A stretch of DNA of 23,069 nt from Peronospora farinosa (taxonomy: Eukaryota; Oomycota; Peronosporomycetes; Peronosporales; Peronosporaceae): contig CANTFK010000367.1 in the NCBI GenBank assembly GCA_947646735.1, positions 1-23,069 of the forward strand. The letters are read 5' to 3'. The position numbers and the translations under genes were made by a program. Shown in pieces: positions 1 to 10,423 of the stretch (its first letter is position 1; each line of letters starts with the position of its first letter). The notes below the pieces were generated by a model. It was given only the letters and a program-made list of their open reading frames with translations. It searched no databases and was not told the origin of the DNA.

Positions 1-77
1 ATCGCATCCGTCTATCATCTAAAACATCAGGTAAAGCTTTCATCAAAACGTATTTCTATCAAGATGAAACTACTCGA

Positions 78-224
78 CTAGATGTTTAAAGGTAATCGTG
101 GATGTAGTTTGGCGCCAGAAGTGGCAAAGATAGCTGAAGGCAGTAAACACCACTCACAACGAATCCGCATGATACGAGAACGCTGTTCAACAACCGTATG
201 AGAAGTTAATACGCTGTGATGCAT
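78..224 (-). CDS. Possible second small coding frame of the unit (48 codons)
   Basis: Unrecognised short frame from ATG at 224 to TAG at 78, present in all 19 units (offset +77 to +223 from each unit start; last copy 19248-19394). It has Arg-rich and Cys residues in the middle and no signal peptide or known domain. Its amino-acid sequence is identical in all 19 copies although three sites vary: Asn AAC/AAT at 84, Phe TTT/TTC at 126 and Arg CGG/CGT at 165, all third-position silent. The open frame continues upstream without another ATG to about 335, and the change at 279 is silent there too (Val GTC/GTA). It could be a final exon joined to the frame at 251-376, or chance. Confidence 0.25.
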   Translation of the reverse strand: MHHSVLTSHTVVEQRSRIMRIRCEWCLLPSAIFATSGAKLHPRLPLNI

Positions 225-250
225 ACGGTCCTTGACAATGGGAGTGCTTT

Positions 251-376
251 CTATCTCGAAACCAGCATGCACTGCTGAGACGAATGCGCATTTTGATGAT
301 CGCTTCCGAAAGATGCATGTATCGGATAGCTCCCATCAGTGGACATATTTGCATTCCCAAGTGAGGTATCGAGCAT
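251..376 (-). CDS. Possible short 5' exon or small ORF (41 codons)
   Basis: ATG-initiated frame just after the initiator-like element, rich in Ser, His, Gln and Asn, with no recognised domain. It occurs in every unit. The unit-10 change at 332 is silent here, while the 279 change (units 8, 15, 16, 17 and 19) gives Ser to Tyr. GT sites at its end and AG sites downstream (for example after CACAG or GAACAG, with a TATTAAC branch-like motif before the latter) could join it in phase to the frame ending at 78. The 5' splice sites are poor matches to the oomycete consensus, so this is a hypothesis only. Confidence 0.15.
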   Translation of the reverse strand: MLDTSLGNANMSTDGSYPIHASFGSDHQNAHSSQQCMLVSR

Positions 377-433
377 TATAACACAGTTTAAAGTTCAGCA
401 AGACAATTAAAAGATCAACTTCAGTTCATTCTT

Positions 434-451
434 GTCAAAAATGAAATGCTC
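434..451 (-). promoter_or_regulatory. Initiator-like element in each unit
   Basis: The complement reads GAGCATTTCATTTTTGAC, which contains CATTTC and TTCATTTT and resembles the oomycete initiator consensus (GCTCATTYYNCAWTTTT; YTCANTYY core). It is about 65-75 bp before an ATG at 376, a normal oomycete leader length, and it is followed by the small frames at 251-376 and 78-224. The same motif recurs at the same offset in all 19 units, including the truncated one. The call rests on motif resemblance only. Confidence 0.3.
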
Positions 452-585
452 AATTCGAGTTCACATCTAACCAGACTCTCAGCCCCAATTGGGAATGAAG
501 ATTCAATCGTAGGGTGCTGCGCGTATAAGGTTGATGTATTGAGTGCATGATCTCGTCTACTGTCCTCGTTTCGGCTTTCGCCTTC

Positions 586-837
586 TTACCAGCCCCAGCC
601 AAAGCCGCGACCCCAGCCAAAACCACCACAACAGCCGCCCCAGCCTCCTCCCCAGCCAAGTCCACCCCAAGGTCCACCGCCCCAGAAATGCTCCTTCTTG
701 TTTCTATCGGGAGTTGTCATCGTACCAGGTACCGCTTCCGCTGATGTAGCCTCCGAACGCAAAACAGGTTGGTCGGCAGCGGAAACGTTGACGATAGCAA
801 TCGCAGCAGCGATGGCAAGTACGGAGATCTTCATCAT
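586..837 (-). CDS. Small secreted Gly/Trp-rich peptide, copy 1
   Basis: The 83-residue product has a signal peptide at about 1-20 (Lys, then an Ala/Ile/Val core, ending in VSA before ADQP), an acidic-to-basic linker at 21-49, and a tail at 50-83 with 18 Gly, 7 Trp, 3 Phe and adjacent Cys69-Cys70, ending in GWGW before TAA. Export from the cell is predicted; the function is unknown. The tail recalls Gly-rich wall-associated or antimicrobial peptides, and clustered Gly-rich secreted proteins are known in Phytophthora (the ipiB family), but no sequence relationship to these is visible. The residues PVLR at 24-27 only loosely resemble an RxLR-type motif and lie closer to the signal peptide than usual. 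Start: the frame opens further upstream but only with TTG; the first ATG is at 837 and a second ATG follows directly, so the product is 83 or 82 residues. This copy has Arg45. Confidence 0.75.
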   Translation of the reverse strand: MMKISVLAIAAAIAIVNVSAADQPVLRSEATSAEAVPGTMTTPDRNKKEHFWGGGPWGGLGWGGGWGGCCGGFGWGRGFGWGW

Positions 838-1069
838 CTTGACGCTCGGGTGTACTTGTGCTCGTCGTAGCAAGTTGCGTTATGATGCGGTGGGTATTCG
901 TCTCCTATGTGCTCTGATGTCGGAGATATGAGATCTTTTTTCTCGTAAAGTCGGCAAGAACTTCGCTCGCAATGGCGCTTTGCGTTGATTGAAGTGATAG
1001 GTAAGTCAAAGCGTTTTGTGTCAACCAAAAAGTAAGAACGAATCTCATTATTTCGGTGATATATATATC
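838..1069 (-). promoter_or_regulatory. Upstream region of peptide gene with TA palindrome (repeated in every unit)
   Basis: This is the only gap between one gene's start codon and the next unit. A 12-bp palindrome GATATATATATC at 1058-1069 could act as a TATA-type element, but it lies about 220 bp before the ATG. An initiator-like TCACTTC (complement of 991-998) lies about 155 bp before the ATG, a long leader for an oomycete gene. A leader intron was not identified. The open frame across this region is broken by the indels of units 1, 15 and 16 and has nonsynonymous changes, so it is probably not coding. Confidence 0.35.
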
Positions 1070-1651
1070 GCATCCGTCTATCATCTAAAACATCAGGTAA
1101 AGCTTTCATCAAAACGTATTTCTATCAAGATGAAACTACTCGACTAGATGTTTAAAGGTAATCGTGGATGTAGTTTGGCGCCAGAAGTGGCAAAGATAGC
1201 TGAAGGCAGTAAACACCACTCACAACGAATACGCATGATACGAGAACGCTGTTCAACAACCGTATGAGAAGTTAATACGCTGTGATGCATACGGTCCTTG
1301 ACAATGGGAGTGCTTTCTATCTCGAAACCAGCATGCACTGCTGAGACGAATGCGCATTTTGATGATCGCTTCCGAAAGATGCATGTATCGGATAGCTCCC
1401 ATCAGTGGACATATTTGCATTCCCAAGTGAGGTATCGAGCATTATAACACAGTTTAAAGTTCAGCAAGACAATTAAAAGATCAACTTCAGTTCATTCTTG
1501 TCAAAAATGAAATGCTCAATTCGAGTTCACATCTAACCAGACTCTCGGCCCCAATTGGGAATGAAGATTCAATCGTAGGGTGCTGCGCGTATAAGGTTGA
1601 TGTATTGAGTGCATGATCTCGTCTACTGTCCTCGTTTCGGCTTTCGCCTTC

Positions 1652-1903
1652 TTACCAGCCCCAGCCAAAGCCGCGACCCCAGCCAAAACCACCACAACAG
1701 CCGCCCCAGCCTCCTCCCCAGCCAAGTCCACCCCAAGGTCCACCGCCCCAGAAATGCTCCTTCTTGTTTCTATCGGGAGTTGTCATCGTACCAGGTACCG
1801 CTTCCGCTGATGTAGCCTCCGAACGCAAAACAGGTTGGTCGGCAGCGGAAACGTTGACGATAGCAATTGCAGCAGCGATGGCAAGTACGGAGATCTTCAT
1901 CAT
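1652..1903 (-). CDS. Small secreted Gly/Trp-rich peptide, copy 2
   Basis: Same protein as copy 1 (Arg45). The Ala12 codon is GCA instead of GCG, a silent change shared only with copy 4. The 5' leader carries the ctcgtcgaag variant, shared with copy 8. Confidence 0.75.
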   Translation of the reverse strand: MMKISVLAIAAAIAIVNVSAADQPVLRSEATSAEAVPGTMTTPDRNKKEHFWGGGPWGGLGWGGGWGGCCGGFGWGRGFGWGW

Positions 1904-2716
1904 CTTGACGCTCGGGTGTACTTGTGCTCGTCGAAGCAAGTTGCGTTATGATGCGGTGGGTATTCGTCTCCTATGTGCTCTGATGTCGGAGATATGAGAT
2001 CTTTTTTCTCGTAAAGTCGGCAAGAACTTCGCTCGCAATGGCGCTTTGCGTTGATTGAAGTGATAGGTAGTCAAAGCGTTTTGTGTCAACCAAAAAGTAA
2101 GAACGAATCTCATTATTTCGGTGATATATATATCGCATCCGTCTATCATCTAAAACATCAGGTAAAGCTTTCATCAAAACGTATTTCTATCAAGATGAAA
2201 CTACTCGACTAGATGTTTAAAGGTAATCGTGGATGTAGTTTGGCGCCAGAAGTGGCGAAGATAGCTGAAGGCAGTAAACACCACTCACAACGAATACGCA
2301 TGATACGAGAACGCTGTTCAACAACCGTATGAGAAGTTAATACGCTGTGATGCATACGGTCCTTGACAATGGGAGTGCTTTCTATCTCGAAACCAGCATG
2401 CACTGCTGAGACGAATGCGCATTTTGATGATCGCTTCCGAAAGATGCATGTATCGGATAGCTCCCATCAGTGGACATATTTGCATTCCCAAGTGAGGTAT
2501 CGAGCATTATAACACAGTTTAAAGTTCAGCAAGACAATTAAAAGATCAACTTCAGTTCATTCTTGTCAAAAATGAAATGCTCAATTCGAGTTCACATCTA
2601 ACCAGACTCTCAGCCCCAATTGGGAATGAAGATTCAATCGTAGGGTGCTGCGCGTATAAGGTTGATGTATTGAGTGCATGATCTCGTCTACTGTCCTCGT
2701 TTCGGCTTTCGCCTTC

Positions 2717-2968
2717 TTACCAGCCCCAGCCAAAGCCGCGACCCCAGCCAAAACCACCACAACAGCCGCCCCAGCCTCCTCCCCAGCCAAGTCCACCCCA
2801 AGGTCCACCGCCCCAGAAATGCTCCTTCTTGTTTCTATCGGGAGTTGTCATCGTACCAGGTACCGCTTCCGCTGATGTAGCCTCCGAACGCAAAACAGGT
2901 TGGTCGGCAGCGGAAACGTTGACGATAGCAATCGCAGCAGCGATGGCAAGTACGGAGATCTTCATCAT
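2717..2968 (-). CDS. Small secreted Gly/Trp-rich peptide, copy 3
   Basis: Protein identical to copy 1 (Arg45) with no silent change seen. The upstream region of this unit has a private T-to-A change (ggaagtc) near 3133. Confidence 0.75.
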   Translation of the reverse strand: MMKISVLAIAAAIAIVNVSAADQPVLRSEATSAEAVPGTMTTPDRNKKEHFWGGGPWGGLGWGGGWGGCCGGFGWGRGFGWGW

Positions 2969-3781
2969 CTTGACGCTCGGGTGTACTTGTGCTCGTCGTA
3001 GCAAGTTGCGTTATGATGCGGTGGGTATTCGTCTCCTATGTGCTCTGATGTCGGAGATATGAGATCTTTTTTCTCGTAAAGTCGGCAAGAACTTCGCTCG
3101 CAATGGCGCTTTGCGTTGATTGAAGTGATAGGAAGTCAAAGCGTTTTGTATCAACCAAAAAGTAAGAACGAATCTCATTATTTCGGTGATATATATATCG
3201 CATCCGTCTATCATCTAAAACATCAGGTAAAGCTTTCATCAAAACGTATTTCTATCAAGATGAAACTACTCGACTAGATGTTTAAAGGTAATCGTGGATG
3301 TAGTTTGGCGCCAGAAGTGGCGAAGATAGCTGAAGGCAGTAAACACCACTCACAACGAATCCGCATGATACGAGAACGCTGTTCAACAACCGTATGAGAA
3401 GTTAATACGCTGTGATGCATACGGTCCTTGACAATGGGAGTGCTTTCTATCTCGAAACCAGCATGCACTGCTGAGACGAATGCGCATTTTGATGATCGCT
3501 TCCGAAAGATGCATGTATCGGATAGCTCCCATCAGTGGACATATTTGCATTCCCAAGTGAGGTATCGAGCATTATAACACAGTTTAAAGTTCAGCAAGAC
3601 AATTAAAAGATCAACTTCAGTTCATTCTTGTCAAAAATGAAATGCTCAATTCGAGTTCACATCTAACCAGACTCTCGGCCCCAATTGGGAATGAAGATTC
3701 AATCGTAGGGTGCTGCGCGTATAAGGTTGATGTATTGAGTGCATGATCTCGTCTACTGTCCTCGTTTCGGCTTTCGCCTTC

Positions 3782-4033
3782 TTACCAGCCCCAGCCAAAG
3801 CCGCGACCCCAGCCAAAACCACCACAACAGCCGCCCCAGCCTCCTCCCCAGCCAAGTCCACCCCAAGGTCCACCGCCCCAGAAATGCTCCTTCTTGTTTC
3901 TATCGGGAGTTGTCATCGTACCAGGTACCGCTTCCGCTGATGTAGCCTCCGAACGCAAAACAGGTTGGTCGGCAGCGGAAACGTTGACGATAGCAATTGC
4001 AGCAGCGATGGCAAGTACGGAGATCTTCATCAT
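3782..4033 (-). CDS. Small secreted Gly/Trp-rich peptide, copy 4
   Basis: Protein identical to copy 1 (Arg45). It shares the silent Ala12 GCA codon with copy 2, but the 5' leader variant matches copies 1 and 3, an example of the mosaic pattern. Confidence 0.75.
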   Translation of the reverse strand: MMKISVLAIAAAIAIVNVSAADQPVLRSEATSAEAVPGTMTTPDRNKKEHFWGGGPWGGLGWGGGWGGCCGGFGWGRGFGWGW

Positions 4034-4846
4034 CTTGACGCTCGGGTGTACTTGTGCTCGTCGTAGCAAGTTGCGTTATGATGCGGTGGGTATTCGTCTC
4101 CTATGTGCTCTGATGTCGGAGATATGAGATCTTTTTTCTCGTAAAGTCGGCAAGAACTTCGCTCGCAATGGCGCTTTGCGTTGATTGAAGTGATAGGTAG
4201 TCAAAGCGTTTTGTATCAACCAAAAAGTAAGAACGAATCTCATTATTTCGGTGATATATATATCGCATCCGTCTATCATCTAAAACATCAGGTAAAGCTT
4301 TCATCAAAACGTATTTCTATCAAGATGAAACTACTCGACTAGATATTTAAAGGTAATCGTGGATGTAGTTTGGCGCCAGAAGTGGCAAAGATAGCTGAAG
4401 GCAGTAAACACCACTCACAACGAATCCGCATGATACGAGAACGCTGTTCAACAACCGTATGAGAAGTTAATACGCTGTGATGCATACGGTCCTTGACAAT
4501 GGGAGTGCTTTCTATCTCGAAACCAGCATGCACTGCTGAGACGAATGCGCATTTTGATGATCGCTTCCGAAAGATGCATGTATCGGATAGCTCCCATCAG
4601 TGGACATATTTGCATTCCCAAGTGAGGTATCGAGCATTATAACACAGTTTAAAGTTCAGCAAGACAATTAAAAGATCAACTTCAGTTCATTCTTGTCAAA
4701 AATGAAATGCTCAATTCGAGTTCACATCTAACCAGACTCTCGGCCCCAATTGGGAATGAAGATTCAATCGTAGGGTGCTGCGCGTATAAGGTTGATGTAT
4801 TGAGTGCATGATCTCGTCTACTGTCCTCGTTTCGGCTTTCGCCTTC

Positions 4847-5098
4847 TTACCAGCCCCAGCCAAAGCCGCGACCCCAGCCAAAACCACCACAACAGCCGCC
4901 CCAGCCTCCTCCCCAGCCAAGTCCACCCCAAGGTCCACCGCCCCAGAAATGCTCCTTCTTGTTTCTATCGGGAGTTGTCATCGTACCAGGTACCGCTTCC
5001 GCTGATGTAGCCTCCGAACGCAAAACAGGTTGGTCGGCAGCGGAAACGTTGACGATAGCAATCGCAGCAGCGATGGCAAGTACGGAGATCTTCATCAT
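4847..5098 (-). CDS. Small secreted Gly/Trp-rich peptide, copy 5
   Basis: Protein identical to copy 1 (Arg45). It is the first copy from the left with the gcttgtcgtag leader variant, shared with copies 6 and 7. Confidence 0.75.
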   Translation of the reverse strand: MMKISVLAIAAAIAIVNVSAADQPVLRSEATSAEAVPGTMTTPDRNKKEHFWGGGPWGGLGWGGGWGGCCGGFGWGRGFGWGW

Positions 5099-5911
5099 CT
5101 TGACGCTCGGGTGTACTTGTGCTTGTCGTAGCAAGTTGCGTTATGATGCGGTGGGTATTCGTCTCCTATGTGCTCTGATGTCGGAGATATGAGATCTTTT
5201 TTCTCGTAAAGTCGGCAAGAACTTCGCTCGCAATGGCGCTTTGCGTTGATTGAAGTGATAGGTAGTCAAAGCGTTTTGTGTCAACCAAAAAGTAAGAACG
5301 AATCTCATTATTTCGGTGATATATATATCGCATCCGTCTATCATCTAAAACATCAGGTAAAGCTTTCATCAAAACGTATTTCTATCAAGATGAAACTACT
5401 CGACTAGATATTTAAAGGTAATCGTGGATGTAGTTTGGCGCCAGAAGTGGCAAAGATAGCTGAAGGCAGTAAACACCACTCACAACGAATACGCATGATA
5501 CGAGAACGCTGTTCAACAACCGTATGAGAAGTTAATACGCTGTGATGCATACGGTCCTTGACAATGGGAGTGCTTTCTATCTCGAAACCAGCATGCACTG
5601 CTGAGACGAATGCGCATTTTGATGATCGCTTCCGAAAGATGCATGTATCGGATAGCTCCCATCAGTGGACATATTTGCATTCCCAAGTGAGGTATCGAGC
5701 ATTATAACACAGTTTAAAGTTCAGCAAGACAATTAAAAGATCAACTTCAGTTCATTCTTGTCAAAAATGAAATGCTCAATTCGAGTTCACATCTAACCAG
5801 ACTCTCGGCCCCAATTGGGAATGAAGATTCAATCGTAGGGTGCTGCGCGTATAAGGTTGATGTATTGAGTGCATGATCTCGTCTACTGTCCTCGTTTCGG
5901 CTTTCGCCTTC

Positions 5912-6163
5912 TTACCAGCCCCAGCCAAAGCCGCGACCCCAGCCAAAACCACCACAACAGCCGCCCCAGCCTCCTCCCCAGCCAAGTCCACCCCAAGGTC
6001 CACCGCCCCAGAAATGCTCCTTCTTGTTTCTATCGGGAGTTGTCATCGTACCAGGTACCGCTTCCGCTGATGTAGCCTCCGAACGCAAAACAGGTTGGTC
6101 GGCAGCGGAAACGTTGACGATAGCAATCGCAGCAGCGATGGCAAGTACGGAGATCTTCATCAT
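5912..6163 (-). CDS. Small secreted Gly/Trp-rich peptide, copy 6
   Basis: Protein identical to copy 1 (Arg45). The leader carries the G-to-C change at 6242 (ctcatgtcgg), also seen in units 9, 11, 17 and 18. Confidence 0.75.
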   Translation of the reverse strand: MMKISVLAIAAAIAIVNVSAADQPVLRSEATSAEAVPGTMTTPDRNKKEHFWGGGPWGGLGWGGGWGGCCGGFGWGRGFGWGW

Positions 6164-6976
6164 CTTGACGCTCGGGTGTACTTGTGCTTGTCGTAGCAAG
6201 TTGCGTTATGATGCGGTGGGTATTCGTCTCCTATGTGCTCTCATGTCGGAGATATGAGATCTTTTTTCTCGTAAAGTCGGCAAGAACTTCGCTCGCAATG
6301 GCGCTTTGCGTTGATTGAAGTGATAGGTAGTCAAAGCGTTTTGTATCAACCAAAAAGTAAGAACGAATCTCATTATTTCGGTGATATATATATCGCATCC
6401 GTCTATCATCTAAAACATCAGGTAAAGCTTTCATCAAAACGTATTTCTATCAAGATGAAACTACTCGACTAGATGTTTAAAGGTAATCGTGGATGTAGTT
6501 TGGCGCCAGAAGTGGCAAAGATAGCTGAAGGCAGTAAACACCACTCACAACGAATCCGCATGATACGAGAACGCTGTTCAACAACCGTATGAGAAGTTAA
6601 TACGCTGTGATGCATACGGTCCTTGACAATGGGAGTGCTTTCTATCTCGAAACCAGCATGCACTGCTGAGACGAATGCGCATTTTGATGATCGCTTCCGA
6701 AAGATGCATGTATCGGATAGCTCCCATCAGTGGACATATTTGCATTCCCAAGTGAGGTATCGAGCATTATAACACAGTTTAAAGTTCAGCAAGACAATTA
6801 AAAGATCAACTTCAGTTCATTCTTGTCAAAAATGAAATGCTCAATTCGAGTTCACATCTAACCAGACTCTCGGCCCCAATTGGGAATGAAGATTCAATCG
6901 TAGGGTGCTGCGCGTATAAGGTTGATGTATTGAGTGCATGATCTCGTCTACTGTCCTCGTTTCGGCTTTCGCCTTC

Positions 6977-7228
6977 TTACCAGCCCCAGCCAAAGCCGCG
7001 ACCCCAGCCAAAACCACCACAACAGCCGCCCCAGCCTCCTCCCCAGCCAAGTCCACCCCAAGGTCCACCGCCCCAGAAATGCTCCTTCTTGTTTCTATCG
7101 GGAGTTGTCATCGTACCAGGTACCGCTTCCGCTGATGTAGCCTCCGAACGCAAAACAGGTTGGTCGGCAGCGGAAACGTTGACGATAGCAATCGCAGCAG
7201 CGATGGCAAGTACGGAGATCTTCATCAT
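6977..7228 (-). CDS. Small secreted Gly/Trp-rich peptide, copy 7
   Basis: Protein identical to copy 1 (Arg45), with the gcttgtcgtag leader as in copies 5 and 6. No private change was seen in the coding region. Confidence 0.75.
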   Translation of the reverse strand: MMKISVLAIAAAIAIVNVSAADQPVLRSEATSAEAVPGTMTTPDRNKKEHFWGGGPWGGLGWGGGWGGCCGGFGWGRGFGWGW

Positions 7229-8041
7229 CTTGACGCTCGGGTGTACTTGTGCTTGTCGTAGCAAGTTGCGTTATGATGCGGTGGGTATTCGTCTCCTATG
7301 TGCTCTGATGTCGGAGATATGAGATCTTTTTTCTCGTAAAGTCGGCAAGAACTTCGCTCGCAATGGCGCTTTGCGTTGATTGAAGTGATAGGTAGTCAAA
7401 GCGTTTTGTGTCAACCAAAAAGTAAGAACGAATCTCATTATTTCGGTGATATATATATCGCATCCGTCTATCATCTAAAACATCAGGTAAAGCTTTCATC
7501 AAAACGTATTTCTATCAAGATGAAACTACTCGACTAGATGTTTAAAGGTAATCGTGGATGTAGTTTGGCGCCAGAAGTGGCAAAGATAGCTGAAGGCAGT
7601 AAACACCACTCACAACGAATCCGCATGATACGAGAACGCTGTTCAACAACCGTATGAGAAGTTAATACGCTGTGATGCATACGGTCCTTGACAATGGGAG
7701 TGCTTTCTATCTCGAAACCAGCATGCACTGCTGATACGAATGCGCATTTTGATGATCGCTTCCGAAAGATGCATGTATCGGATAGCTCCCATCAGTGGAC
7801 ATATTTGCATTCCCAAGTGAGGTATCGAGCATTATAACACAGTTTAAAGTTCAGCAAGACAATTAAAAGATCAACTTCAGTTCATTCTTGTCAAAAATGA
7901 AATGCTCAATTCGAGTTCACATCTAACCAGACTCTCGGCCCCAATTGGGAATGAAGATTCAATCGTAGGGTGCTGCGCGTATAAGGTTGATGTATTGAGT
8001 GCATGATCTCGTCTACTGTCCTCGTTTCGGCTTTCGCCTTC

Positions 8042-8293
8042 TTACCAGCCCCAGCCAAAGCCGCGACCCCAGCCAAAACCACCACAACAGCCGCCCCAGC
8101 CTCCTCCCCAGCCAAGTCCACCCCAAGGTCCACCGCCCCAGAAATGCTCCTTCTTGTTTCTATCGGGAGTTGTCATCGTACCAGGTACCGCTTCCGCTGA
8201 TGTAGCCTCCGAACGCAAAACAGGTTGGTCGGCAGCGGAAACGTTGACGATAGCAATCGCAGCAGCGATGGCAAGTACGGAGATCTTCATCAT
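8042..8293 (-). CDS. Small secreted Gly/Trp-rich peptide, copy 8
   Basis: Last copy from the left with Arg45. Its leader (ctcgtcgaag) matches copy 2 rather than its neighbours on either side, which suggests non-adjacent exchange. Confidence 0.75.
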   Translation of the reverse strand: MMKISVLAIAAAIAIVNVSAADQPVLRSEATSAEAVPGTMTTPDRNKKEHFWGGGPWGGLGWGGGWGGCCGGFGWGRGFGWGW

Positions 8294-9106
8294 CTTGACG
8301 CTCGGGTGTACTTGTGCTCGTCGAAGCAAGTTGCGTTATGATGCGGTGGGTATTCGTCTCCTATGTGCTCTGATGTCGGAGATATGAGATCTTTTTTCTC
8401 GTAAAGTCGGCAAGAACTTCGCTCGCAATGGCGCTTTGCGTTGATTGAAGTGATAGGTAGTCAAAGCGTTTTGTGTCAACCAAAAAGTAAGAACGAATCT
8501 CATTATTTCGGTGATATATATATCGCATCCGTCTATCATCTAAAACATCAGGTAAAGCTTTCATCAAAACGTATTTCTATCAAGATGAAACTACTCGACT
8601 AGATATTTAAAGGTAATCGTGGATGTAGTTTGGCGCCAGAAGTGGCAAAGATAGCTGAAGGCAGTAAACACCACTCACAACGAATACGCATGATACGAGA
8701 ACGCTGTTCAACAACCGTATGAGAAGTTAATACGCTGTGATGCATACGGTCCTTGACAATGGGAGTGCTTTCTATCTCGAAACCAGCATGCACTGCTGAG
8801 ACGAATGCGCATTTTGATGATCGCTTCCGAAAGATGCATGTATCGGATAGCTCCCATCAGTGGACATATTTGCATTCCCAAGTGAGGTATCGAGCATTAT
8901 AACACAGTTTAAAGTTCAGCAAGACAATTAAAAGATCAACTTCAGTTCATTCTTGTCAAAAATGAAATGCTCAATTCGAGTTCACATCTAACCAGACTCT
9001 CAGCCCCAATTGGGAATGAAGATTCAATCGTAGGGTGCTGCGCGTATAAGGTTGATGTATTGAGTGCATGATCTCGTCTACTGTCCTCGTTTCGGCTTTC
9101 GCCTTC

Positions 9107-9358
9107 TTACCAGCCCCAGCCAAAGCCGCGACCCCAGCCAAAACCACCACAACAGCCGCCCCAGCCTCCTCCCCAGCCAAGTCCACCCCAAGGTCCACCG
9201 CCCCAGAAATGCTCCTTCTTGTTTTTATCGGGAGTTGTCATCGTACCAGGTACCGCTTCCGCTGATGTAGCCTCCGAACGCAAAACAGGTTGGTCGGCAG
9301 CGGAAACGTTGACAATAGCAATCGCAGCAGCGATGGCAAGTACGGAGATCTTCATCAT
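9107..9358 (-). CDS. Small secreted Gly/Trp-rich peptide, copy 9
   Basis: First copy with Lys45 (AAA instead of AGA). It keeps AAG at Lys47 and has the silent Ile15 ATT codon. From here rightward every leader reads gcttgtcgaag. Confidence 0.75.
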   Translation of the reverse strand: MMKISVLAIAAAIAIVNVSAADQPVLRSEATSAEAVPGTMTTPDKNKKEHFWGGGPWGGLGWGGGWGGCCGGFGWGRGFGWGW

Positions 9359-10171
9359 CTTGACGCTCGGGTGTACTTGTGCTTGTCGAAGCAAGTTGCG
9401 TTATGATGCGGTGGGTATTCGTCTCCTATGTGCTCTCATGTCGGAGATATGAGATCTTTTTTCTCGTAAAGTCGGCAAGAACTTCGCTCGCAATGGCGCT
9501 TTGCGTTGATTGAAGTGATAGGTAGTCAAAGCGTTTTGTGTCAACCAAAAAGTAAGAACGAATCTCATTATTTCGGTGATATATATATCGCATCCGTCTA
9601 TCATCTAAAACATCAGGTAAAGCTTTCATCAAAACGTATTTCTATCAAGATGAAACTACTCGACTAGATGTTTAAAGGTAATCGTGGATGTAGTTTGGCG
9701 CCAGAAGTGGCAAAGATAGCTGAAGGCAGTAAACACCACTCACAACGAATCCGCATGATACGAGAACGCTGTTCAACAACCGTATGAGAAGTTAATACGC
9801 TGTGATGCATACGGTCCTTGACAATGGGAGTGCTTTCTATCTCGAAACCAGCATGCACTGCTGAGACGAATGCGCATTTTGATGATCGCTTCCGAAAGAT
9901 GCATGTATCGGATAGCTTCCATCAGTGGACATATTTGCATTCCCAAGTGAGGTATCGAGCATTATAACACAGTTTAAAGTTCAGCAAGACAATTAAAAGA
10001 TCAACTTCAGTTCATTCTTGTCAAAAATGAAATGCTCAATTCGAGTTCACATCTAACCAGACTCTCGGCCCCAATTGGGAATGAAGATTCAATCGTAGGG
10101 TGCTGCGCGTATAAGGTTGATGTATTGAGTGCATGATCTCGTCTACTGTCCTCGTTTCGGCTTTCGCCTTC

Positions 10172-10423
10172 TTACCAGCCCCAGCCAAAGCCGCGACCCC
10201 AGCCAAAACCACCACAACAGCCGCCCCAGCCTCCTCCCCAGCCAAGTCCACCCCAAGGTCCACCGCCCCAGAAATGCTCCTTCTTGTTTTTATCGGGAGT
10301 TGTCATCGTACCAGGTACCGCTTCCGCTGATGTAGCCTCCGAACGCAAAACAGGTTGGTCGGCAGCGGAAACGTTGACGATAGCAATCGCAGCAGCGATG
10401 GCAAGTACGGAGATCTTCATCAT
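10172..10423 (-). CDS. Small secreted Gly/Trp-rich peptide, copy 10
   Basis: Lys45 with AAG at Lys47, as in copy 9, but Ile15 is ATC. The unit has a private C-to-T change at 9918 in its downstream region. Confidence 0.75.
   Translation of the reverse strand: MMKISVLAIAAAIAIVNVSAADQPVLRSEATSAEAVPGTMTTPDKNKKEHFWGGGPWGGLGWGGGWGGCCGGFGWGRGFGWGW

Noticed and set aside
450..677. Minus-strand 75-codon frame overlapping the peptide gene's 3' half in another phase
   Set aside because: It has no ATG start at its beginning, differs by Leu/Pro between units at offset 481, and its Gly/Ala/Val composition follows from the Gly-rich codons read out of phase.
547..744. Plus-strand frame repeated in each unit with a signal-like start and Ala/Thr/Pro-rich body
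   Set aside because: It is the antisense of the Gly/Trp tail. The codon-45 change that is conservative on the minus strand becomes Ser to Phe here, and silent minus-strand changes are not protected.
698..931. Plus-strand 77-codon frame over the signal-peptide region
   Set aside because: Antisense of the hydrophobic signal peptide and leader, with an Arg/Cys difference between units; no independent support.
905..1111. Minus-strand 67-codon ATG frame across the peptide-gene leader
   Set aside because: Broken or extended by indels in units 1, 15 and 16 and carries Gln/Glu and Tyr/Phe changes between units; behaves like non-coding leader.
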